Shown here piece after piece: positions 56,542 to 64,000 of a DNA stretch of 64,000 nucleotides. Location: positions 494,615,180 to 494,679,179 of the forward strand of contig CM022298.1 of the NCBI GenBank assembly GCA_011799875.1. The letters run 5' to 3'. A model generated the notes under the pieces. That model was not told the origin of the DNA, searched no databases, and saw nothing but the letters and a program-made list of their open reading frames with translations. The DNA comes from Thinopyrum elongatum (Eukaryota; Streptophyta; Magnoliopsida; Poales; Poaceae). The position numbers were made by a program, and so were the translations under genes. The first letter of the stretch is position 1. Each line of letters begins with the position of its first letter.

Positions 56542-57553
56542 TGTCGGTGTACTAGAATAGGGGTACCCTAGTACCCCGTACTTGTGCACGGGCAGTAGCA
56601 GCATCCCGCGGATAGGCTTACGGGAGGACAGCCAGAGAGAAGCTCAAGATTATTAAGCCATTCAAGAACAAAGTATACAAAGCAAGAGTCAAGGCCCCGG
56701 CAAGAGGAGCTTGCCGGGAGGGACAGTTGAGGCCCAGCCTGAGGTTTGCTGTAGCAGAGTACTTGCCGCGGCAAGGTACTTGCCCCGGCAAGTCATTGGT
56801 TGCGGCAAGGTATTGGCTGCGGCAAGATAGCAGCTGCGGCAAGGTACTTGCCCCGGCAAGTTACCTTGCGCGGCAAGCTATTGGTTGCGGCAAGCTATCA
56901 AGTGCGGCAAGGTCTTGCCGCGGCAAGCGTTACTGTACCACTGTGCTACTGTGCTGCTCCGGTGCCTCTGCCAGCGTGGCGCTCTGGGTCCTTCCAAGCG
57001 TGTGTGGCAGGGCACTGTGTAGACGGCGGTACTCTGTAGCTAGCGGTGCAGGAGCAGGTGGGATAGGCTTTTCCCACGTCCAAGACGTCCGGGTACATGT
57101 ATCTGGACAGCTAAGGCATGGGCATTTAATGCCCTTGTCCCCTGCCGTCAGTGGTAGGTAGGACATGTCATCCTAGTAATAATGGCCTTACTGTAGCAAC
57201 TTTCCACCTCTACCTTTACTGTTTGCCACCTGTTGGTGACCCCTTTGTGCGTATAAAAGGAGGCCCATAGGCAACGTGGAGGGGGTTTAGGAACTGGGAG
57301 ATTGAGAACTCCAGTATTGTACGCAGCTACTCTGTACTGTAGCGCTCCTGGAGCTAGAACAATCATCCAGATAATACACCAAAAAAGCAGGAGTAGGGTT
57401 TTACGCATCCGTGCGGCCCGAACCTGGGTAAATCTCTCTCGTGCGCTGTCGTGTTCTTCGCTAGATTTGCTCTTCGTGCGACCGTCTCTCCTTGCCGAAC
57501 GTAAAGGGGTCCTTTCCTGGGTCCCATAGGTGATCGCGGATTCGTCCCCGACA
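56542..57553 (+). repeat. solo LTR F, related to element E, TSD GACTA
   Basis: Starts TGTCGGTGTACTAGAATAGG and ends GATTCGTCCCCGACA, with GACTA at 56537-56541 and again at 57554-57558. No internal sequence or second LTR is present, so the element was removed by LTR-LTR recombination. It shares E's plan: CGGCAAG-type repeats, TATAAAAGGAGGCCC (57252), GCGGCCCGAACCTGGGTAAA, CGTAAAGGGGTCC. It separates gag from the protease linker of gypsy B. Confidence 0.95.
57252..57260 (+). promoter_or_regulatory. TATA box of solo LTR F
   Basis: TATAAAAGG lies before AGGCCCATAGGC and about 160 bp before the GGCCCGAACCTGGG block, as in element E. A solo LTR with an intact promoter could still start transcripts into the flanking B sequence. 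Confidence 0.55.
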
Positions 57554-57558
57554 GACTA

Positions 57559-59250
57559 GGTGCATCATTATTAATTCTCTGAGAATCTTGTTCAATTCTC
57601 TTGGGATGGCCCTCAGGATACAAAGGTTCCTGAGTCATTTTACCACCTCTAGTCATAACTCTAACATCATTATCATTGTTCTTACTATTCACTTCATTAA
57701 GCAAATAATTTTGTGCCTTGAGCACTTGTTCTACTTAGTTGCCATGGAAGCATGTTTACTAATAATCTTGAGATCATTAACAGTTCTACACATATAGTCA
57801 CCCAAGCAGTCAAGCATATAAGCATTACGTTTCAATTGTGTACTAACATATGCATTGAAGTTTTCTTGTTTAACAATAAAGTTATCAAATTCTTCCAGGC
57901 ATTGACTAGCAGATTCATTATAAGGGATATCACCTTCATCAAATCTATAGAGAGAATTTACCTCTACTACCTGTGTTGGAGTATTAAGACCATGTATTTC
58001 TTCAATAGGTGGTAAATTCTTAACATCTTCAGCTTTATTACCTTTTTCTTTCATAGATTTCTTTGCCTCTTGCATATCTTCAGGACTGAGAAATAGAATA
58101 CGTACCTTCTTCGGAGTTGGCTTAGGAGGTGGTTCTGGAAGAGTCCAATCATTATCATTACTCAATTTATTATTCAATAGTACTTCAGCTTGTTCAATAG
58201 TTCGTTCCCTGAAAACACAACCAGCACAACTATCTAGGTGGTCCCTAGAAGCATCGGTTAGTCCATTATAAAAGATATCAAGTATTTCAGTTTTCTTGAG
58301 AGGATGATCGGGCAAAGCATTAAGTAATTGGAGAAGCCTCCCCCAAGCTTGCGGGAGACTCTCTTCTTTAATTTGTACAAAGTTAAATATTTCCTGTATA
58401 GCAGCTTGTTTCTTATGAGCAGGAAAATATTTTTCAGAGAAGTAATATATCATATCCCGAGGACTACACACACAACCAGGAGCAAGATAATTAAACCATA
58501 TCTTAGCATCACCCTTTAACGAGAAAGGAAACAACCTAAGAATATAATATTAGCAAATTTTTTCCTCATGAGCAAACAGGGTGGCTATATCATTTAATTT
58601 AGTAAGATGTGCCACAACTGTTTCAGATTCATAACCATGGAAAGGATCAGATTCAACCACAGTAATCAACTCAGGATCGACAGAGAATTCTTAATCCTTA
58701 TCAGTAACAAAGATAGGTGAAGTAGCAAACTTAGGATCATATTGCATTATAGCGTTCAAAGATTTTTATTTCCACTTACATAGCAATTTCTTAAGATCAT
58801 CTCTATCCTTACAAGCAAGAAAGTCCCTAGCTACCTCTCCATCCGTAACATAGCCCTCAGGTATAATAGGCAATTCATATCTAGGAGAGCTATGTCTAGC
58901 AGGTGTTTCAAATTGTTAAGTTTCAATAATTTCATCAGTTTTAGAAATATCATCAGTTTCAGCATTCTCAATATCTTTAGCTATAGCAAGTTGTTCATGA
59001 AGAAATTCACCTAGTGGCACAACATTATCAAGCAGAGAAGTAGTATCATCATAAGCATCATGCATAGCAGAAGTAGCATCATCAATTACTTACGACATAT
59101 CAGAATTAATAACAGGTGTAGGTGTCGCAGGCTTACTCAAAATAGAAGGTGAATCAAGTGTAGAGCTAGATGGCAGTTCCTTACCTCCCCTTGTAGTAGA
59201 GGGGAAAATCTTGGTTCTAGTATCTTTTAGATTCCTCACAATGATCAACA
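57559..59250 (-). pseudogene. gypsy B gag
   Basis: The main open stretch is 58534-57731: FPFSLKGDAKIWFNYLAPGC, FSEKYFPAHKKQAAIQEIFN, ESLPQAWGRLLQLLNALPDH, ILDIFYNGLTDASRDHLDSC and IEQAEVLLNNK. This is the retrotransposon gag core. Upstream codons to about 59250 hold an acidic N-terminal part with stops near 59093, 58916 and 58692. The end (RVMTRGGKMTQEPLYPEGHP) is cut from the protease linker by solo LTR F. No CCHC knuckle is seen. Confidence 0.85.
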
Positions 59251-59311
59251 GATATAAATCCCAAGTGACTCAGAGAATAGAGCTATGCTCCCCGGCAACG
59301 ACGCAAGGTCT

Positions 59312-60635
59312 TGATAACCCACAAGTATAGGGGATCGCAACAGTTTTCGAGGGTAGAGTATTCAACCCAAATTTATTGATTCGACACAAGGGGAGCCAAA
59401 GAATATTCACGAGTATTAGCAACTGAGTTGTCAATTCAACCACACCTAAAAGACTTAATATCTGTAGCAAAGTATTTAGTAGCAAAGTAGTATGGAAGTA
59501 ACGGTAACGATGGCAAAAGTAACAGTAGCAGTTTTGTAGTGATTGTAACAGCAGTAGCAACGAAAGTAACTTAGCAAAGATCAATATGTGAAAAGCTCGT
59601 AGGCAATGGATCGGCAATGATAATTGTGTTGGATAATATTCATCATGTAGCGGTTATAACCTAGGGTGACACAGAACTAGCTCCAATTCATCAATATAAT
59701 GTAGGCATGTATTCCGTATATAGTCATACGTGCTTATGGAAAAGAACTTGCATGACATCTTTTGTCCTACCCTCCCATGGCAGCGGGGTCCTAATGGAAA
59801 CTAAGGAATATTAAGGCCTCCTTTTAATAGAGAACTGGACCAAAGCATTAGCACTTAGTGAATACATTAACTCCTCAAACTATGGTAATCACCGAAAAGA
59901 ATCCCAATTATTGTCACCTTGGGGTATGCGGATCATAACTCGTAATAGGTGTCTACAACTTTCAAGATAGGATCAAGAACACACATATATTCATGAAAGC
60001 ATAATAGGTTCAGATCTGAAATCATGGCACTCAGGCCCTAGTGACTAGCATTAAGCATAGAAAAGTCATAGCAACATCAATCTCAGAACATAGTGGATAC
60101 TAGGGATCAAACCCTAACAAAACTAACTCGATTACATGATAAATCTCATCCAACCCATCACTGTCCAGCAAGCCTATGATGGAATTACTCACTCCGGCAG
60201 TGAGCATCATGAAATTGGTGATGGAGGAAGGTTGGTGATGATGATGGTGACGAATCCCCCTCTCCGGAGCCCCGAACGGACTCGAGTTTCTCCCCGAATA
60301 GGGTTATATAGAGTTGGAGTTGAGGTCGGAGGAGGTCCAGGGGGCCATAAGCCTGCAGGGCGCGCCCCAGGGGGGTGGGCGCGTCCCCAGGGCTTGTGGC
60401 CTCTGGCTGGCCCCCTCTGGTTAATTCTTGCGCCAGTATTTTTTATATATTCCAAAAATATTCTCCGTAAATTTTCAGGTCAATCCGAGAACTTTGATTT
60501 TTGCACAAAAATAACACCATGGCAATTCTGCTGAAAACTGCGTCAGTCCGGGTTAGTTCCATTCAAATCATGCAAATTAGAGTCCAAAACAAGGGCAAAA
60601 GAGTTTGGAAAAGTAGATACGATGGAGACATATCA
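59312..60635 (-). repeat. 5' LTR of gypsy B (unbroken copy)
   Basis: 1324 bp. The plus strand starts TGATAACCCACAAGTATAGG and ends GATACGATGGAGACATATCA, then CATGC. On the minus strand a TATATAACCC (near 60300-60310) follows the GGGCGCGCC-rich U3, a likely promoter. The primer-site-like CGTCGTTGCCGGGGAGC (minus strand, about 59289-59305) lies just inside. Confidence 0.93.
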
Positions 60636-60640
60636 CATGC

Positions 60641-60726
60641 CTTTGAAACATCCATTCACTGCTTCTCAAATGGCTAATGTTTTTGTGGACAATGTAGTTA
60701 AGTTGCATGGCATTCCCTTGACCATT
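60641..60726 (+). pseudogene. gypsy A integrase, continuation
   Basis: Reads PLKHPFTASQMANVFVDNVV then KLHGIPLTIH, the segment that follows YSKYAHF in gypsy integrases. The frame agrees with 35735-35741 across element B. It is cut by CACTA-2 at 60727, so the last catalytic residue region is lost or displaced beyond the window. Confidence 0.9.
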
Positions 60727-60879
60727 CACTACTATAGGATGCTGCTAACGCAACACATGAATCAGAGACCCTTTGACGAAACTATGTGTGATCCATTAAT
60801 CACAAACAGTGTTGTAATAAAACCGTCAGCAATAATACAAACCATTTGTGATCTCTGAGACATCAAACACGATTCATAT

Positions 60880-61330
60880 TAGAGTTGCTTGTGCGATACA
60901 TGGCATACAGTTGATCCATACGAACTGTTTGCGATGAGCCAGAACAACAGAAATGGTTAGCCATATCGAGGTGTGTGTGATAGACAGCATACAGTTCAGT
61001 CAGATGAACTGTTTACGATTACCCAACCAAACAGGGACGGTCAGCCAGATGAAGGTGTGTGCGATATAGGGCATACAGTTCACTCGGATGAGCTGTTTGT
61101 GATGAGCCAAAACAACAGAAATGGTTCAACTTAACAAGATGTGTGTGATACGAGGCAAACAGGTCGGTAATCAGAAATATGTGGGAATACCAATAATAAC
61201 ACAGGCGATGGCTCCAAACAAGCTATGTGTGTTGTGGCCAAACAGTTGGTAGTAAACAATTGTCAACTATTGCTGAAATAATCATCGACGAGATCCGTAG
61301 TTTATCCGTATGCGATGTGATTTGCTTAGT
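60880..61330. repeat. left subterminal repeats of CACTA-2
   Basis: Four to five imperfect units carry GTGTGCGATATAGGGCATAC, AGTTCACTCGGATGAGCTGT and TTTGTGATGAGCCAAAACAA-type segments, the same as in CACTA-1. Bases 61330-61594 are AT-rich and contain no gene; they probably include the 3' UTR of the F-box gene. Confidence 0.8.
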
Positions 61331-61594
61331 CTGCACAACATCTATGCTTTGTCTACAGAACAACAACATATATACTTATAAGGACATGATTGCATAACCA
61401 AATTAAACATCCAATTATGTTATATCACAAATACCAGAAAATATTGCAAGGTTCCAGCATTACAAGGCCCAAATTCAAAGATTGCAAGGTTCAAACTATT
61501 CTTACAAATCAAAATAATCTTCTCCAGACTCTGAGTCATACATTATTTTTGTGAAAGGATCAGCCACCGAGAAGTCATATAGTGGCTTGATACA

Positions 61595-63333
61595 CTAACT
61601 TCCAAATAATTTGTCACATGAAGTTACAAACTGAAATTCAGCTTCTGCAGAGCATTTTTCATTCAGTTGTAGACGCATGTGGTGATTAGCAAACCATTCG
61701 CTTATGCGTGCTATATGTAGGGCAAACCACATTACCTTGAGCACACTTGCTTTCTGAACAAAGAACCTGGCAAATTTAATCTCTTGTGTGGTGCCTCGAT
61801 ACTCGTTCAAAGTAATTTCTGTGAGATGAAGATCAAGGCATTCAATGGGATTGCCATATTGCGCCACAATTTCCGGTTTCCGGCTTGCTTGTATCTACAA
61901 ACGAAGACAACATATTAGTGCCTAGATGCAGTTTTGAACACTTCGGGCCTCTTTGATTTGCAGGATTTATAAAATACACGAAGAGTGACGTGCCATCTTC
62001 AATCGTTAATGATTAACATCTCAAAAAATATATGTATTGAAATTCTCCAAATTTCCTTTAGAAATAATACTACATTTGTCATTGTAATCATGGGTAAAAG
62101 TAACAACAAATTGAACTCTGTTGTGGTTAACAATTAACAGGAAAGGAGGATCACCTCGATGTATAGCTTCTCCGTGCACAGAAAGCACTAGGAATCTAAG
62201 AACTTCATCCAGATTGGGGCCGAGAGTATGTAGTGCCAAGATCTTCACTATGCGCAAAGACGGGGTCAAGCTTGTGGGAATCATTATCTGGATGACAGCC
62301 GAACATAGATCAACAAAAATTTAGAATGTGATGTCCAAAAAGAAGAAGGAGAAGAAGAAGACTGTTGTACCTGAACGGATAATGATCCAGTAACAAGTCT
62401 GGAGAATTCATCACACGAATAGCCCAACACTGTCAATTTTCGTGCGTTAATGACCCTGATTCTTGTTGGACCTTCTTTATCAAGTACAAACAATCACTCA
62501 AGGAAAGGTGCATTCTCAATGACCATATCATGAAACCACTCAACTGGCAGCATGTTGCGGCACCAACAATGCAGATAAATCGTACGGACATTCATCGGGG
62601 CAATGTGGAGGCTACTGAACCCATCCATCACCTGATGATAAAGGTAGTCAAGCGCTGTACAGCTGCCGAGCAGGTGCTCCAAATCCTCCTTCGAGATGCT
62701 GACGCCTTTGAGCTCGAGGTACTTCAGTTTAGGGAGATGAAGAGCGGGCGTGGCATCAAGATGGGGGAAAAGGCACTGCTTGAACATAGCTCGGTGCAGC
62801 GTAGGCGTGAGGCAGAGCGCGGACAACGGCGGTGTGGGTGCGAGGAGAAGCGCGTCAGCGAGCTCGGATATCCAGCATGAAAGCAGAGCTCCTCGAGCCG
62901 ATCTAGGGCGGGGGATAGAAACCACTCGTGAAACTTGGGTTCGGCCTTACAGTTGGAATAGAACCTACCGATGGCAAAGCGTTTGACCAGCCTAGGGTGT
63001 GTGGCGAGGATGTGGGACAATGCATCCAAGCATTTGCACTCCCCACTGCAGAGCTCATCGTCGTCGATGAGGTCTAGGGGGAATGCATCCAAGCGTTTGC
63101 GCTCCCCGCTACAGAGCTCGTCATCGTCGATGAGATCCAGGGGGTGGAGTGCCAAAGGAGGCGCCACCGCCAGGAGAGGACACTGGTCTGCACGCCTGAT
63201 TTGATGGAGGGGGGAGGGATATGATTGGTACCAACATCTCATCGGGGAGGCTGCTGATGAAGTCCACGCTCGTCGGAGGCTCTTGGGGTTCTGGCTCGAT
63301 CTGCCCCCGCTTGTTGGTTGGCTCGTCCTCCAT
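61595..63333 (-). pseudogene. F-box / LRR / FBD-type gene, frameshifted
   Basis: On the minus strand the ATG at 63333 opens MEDEPTNKRGQIEPEPQEPP and the F-box start (FISSLPDEMLVPIIS). The rest of the F-box (KSGVQTSVLSWRWRLLWHST) is in another frame, and a third frame continues with LDLIDDDELCSGERKRLDAF and the LRR-like part (LPKLKYLELKGVSISKEDLE). A stop at 62494 precedes LDKEGPTRIRVINARKLTVL. Introns fit GT-AG at 62370-62288 and 62154-61895. The last exon, ending at 61595, carries FBD-like sequence (IECLDLHLTEITLNEYRGTT). A further 1-base shift lies in exon 2. F-box proteins select targets for SCF ubiquitin ligases. An unusual tandem duplication lies at 63030-63130. Confidence 0.8.
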
Positions 63334-63495
63334 CGCAGCAGGTGGCGATCCTCGGCAGCGGCGCTTGTAGATAAGAACGGAGGACTGTTCTACGTACCTT
63401 CCCGAGGCGACCGAAACCATAGCCATCAATAAATTTTTGGCACCGCTCACGCCTGTGCGGCGGACAGCTCGCACGCATCCCGTCGAGGCTGCACG

Positions 63496-64000
63496 GTGGT
63501 GCAACAATACTTAAAGTAGTGATTTGCTTTACTATACTAAGGTATCTCATGAAGGTTTCGTTAAGTTTTGTGTGATTGAAGGTTTCAAGTTTTGGATGAG
63601 ATCACGATGGATGAAGGAATTAGGAGTGGCAAGAGCCTAAGCTTGGGGATGCCCAAGGCACCCCAAGGTAATATTCAAGGACTCCCAAGCAACTAAGCTT
63701 GGGGATGCCTCAGAAGGCATCCCCTCTTTCTTCTACCAACCATCGGTAATTTTACTTGGAGCTATATTTTTATTCGTCACATATCATGAGTTTTGATTGG
63801 AGCATCATGTATTATATGAGTCTTTGTTTTGTTTGCTTTTTTAGTTTGTCACAATCATCCTTGCTGAACACACCTTTTTGAGAGAGCCACACATTTATCA
63901 TGATTTTTTTAGAATACTCTATGTGCTTCACTTTAATCTTTTGAGGTAGGCAATTGCTCTAATACTTCACTTATATATTTTTGAGCATGGTGGTGACTAT
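63496..64000 (+). mobile_element. fragment of a gypsy element of the C family, plus orientation
   Basis: GGAGTGGCAAGAGCCTAAGC, TTGGGGATGCCCAAGGCACC and CCAAGGTAATATTCAAGG, then later CACACCTTTTTGAGAGAG, are the reverse complement of 30060-30180 and 29920-29945 in element C. It is therefore the non-coding 3' internal region of a second C-like element, in the opposite orientation, and continues past the window edge. The left border with the F-box region is approximate. Confidence 0.8.

Larger units (their letters stand above)
35742..60635 (-). mobile_element. non-autonomous Ty3/gypsy element B with gag, protease and an extra ORF; TSD CATGC
   Basis: CATGC lies at 35737-35741 and again at 60636-60640, and removing the element restores A's integrase frame. 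On the minus strand: 5' LTR (60635-59312), primer-site-like sequence, gag (about 59250-57559), gag-protease linker and protease (56536-55466), an LTR-like internal stretch (55240-55040), an extra ORF (54673-53648), about 2.1 kb non-coding, TTAAGGTTGGGGGAGT as polypurine tract, and 3' LTR (51540-35742). No RT or integrase is present. A CACTA element sits in the 3' LTR and a solo LTR between gag and protease. Without these inserts B is about 9.5 kb. Confidence 0.93.
22838..60726 (+). mobile_element. Ty3/gypsy element A, truncated and split into three visible pieces
   Basis: Three plus-strand pieces are collinear parts of one gypsy pol: RNase H (22838-23277), integrase zinc and catalytic region (35370-35741), and integrase continuation (60641-60726). 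At the second break the frame continues exactly when element B and one CATGC copy are ignored, joining YAHFM to PLKHPF. The first gap is filled by the 23278-25736 Harbinger element and LTR D, the second by gypsy B. A second CACTA starts at 60727 and cuts the integrase again. LTRs of A are not in view. This is the oldest layer of the nest. Confidence 0.85.
60727..63495 (+). mobile_element. CACTA transposon 2, left part, carrying an F-box pseudogene
   Basis: Starts CACTACTATAGGATGCTGCT and continues with AGAGACCCTTTGACGAAACT, matching the first 80 bp of CACTA-1 closely, so both belong to one family. The preceding ATT (60724-60726) would be its 3-bp target. Subterminal repeats lie at about 60880-61330. 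A minus-strand F-box/LRR/FBD pseudogene follows. Around 63495 the sequence changes into gypsy-type DNA. The right end is not seen, so the element either continues beyond the window or is truncated here. Confidence 0.8.

Noticed and set aside
1..64000. tRNA, rRNA, endogenous virus or toxin genes
   Set aside because: No cloverleaf-box pairs, rRNA blocks, viral movement or coat proteins, or toxin-like genes were recognised on either strand; a tRNAscan or profile search would be needed to exclude weak cases.

Overview
The window is plant nuclear DNA, almost certainly from a Triticeae grass (wheat, goatgrass or barley group). The evidence is a BARE1/WIS/Angela-type copia element, long gypsy LTRs of the TGATACGTCTCC class, CACTA elements with GTGTGYGAT-type subterminal repeats, PIF/Harbinger elements, an L1-type LINE and Stowaway-like MITEs. 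I found no clearly intact host gene. Nearly everything that codes is transposon protein or a passenger gene, and most of it is broken. I saw no rRNA, tRNA, CRISPR or viral gene. Family names come from recognition, not from a search.

Layout. 1-5558: 3' part of a BARE/Angela copia element, with its broken polyprotein and 3' LTR. 5559-6707: an imperfect palindrome of two head-to-head LTR-like arms. 6708-11300: a degenerate minus-strand L1-type LINE, followed by the 3' tail of a plus-strand LINE. 11577-17264: a Harbinger-like element (TSD TAA) whose ORF is split by an unclassified 4-kb element (12418-16430) that carries a possible spliced acidic, Tyr/Gly-rich small gene. 17419-18313: a retroposon with poly-A and a 9-bp duplication. 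18323-22837: mostly unassigned DNA with MITEs and short repeats.

22838-64000 is one deep nest. The outermost layer is gypsy element A (plus strand), visible as three pieces: RNase H at 22838-23277, integrase at 35370-35741, and integrase continuation at 60641-60726. Between the first two lie a Harbinger element (23278-25736, TIRs and TAA duplication) and LTR D (25744-35369), itself split by non-autonomous gypsy C (26378-34707, minus). Between the second and third lies gypsy B (35742-60635, minus, TSD CATGC). B's left LTR holds a 14.4-kb CACTA element (36162-50575, TSD CGT). That CACTA holds a complete coding-free LTR element E (45761-49922, TSD ATTGT). B's interior holds solo LTR F (56542-57553, TSD GACTA), which is related to E. 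A second CACTA (from 60727) interrupts A again and carries an F-box pseudogene. It runs into a plus-strand piece of a C-like gypsy at the right edge.

How the parts work together: gypsy B and C show gag and protease but no reverse transcriptase or integrase, so they would depend on relatives for movement. CACTA-1 shows no transposase but carries three intact ORFs of unknown function and a GRF-like zinc-finger pseudogene. Insertion boundaries are well supported, because target duplications, interrupted reading frames and duplicate LTR copies agree.
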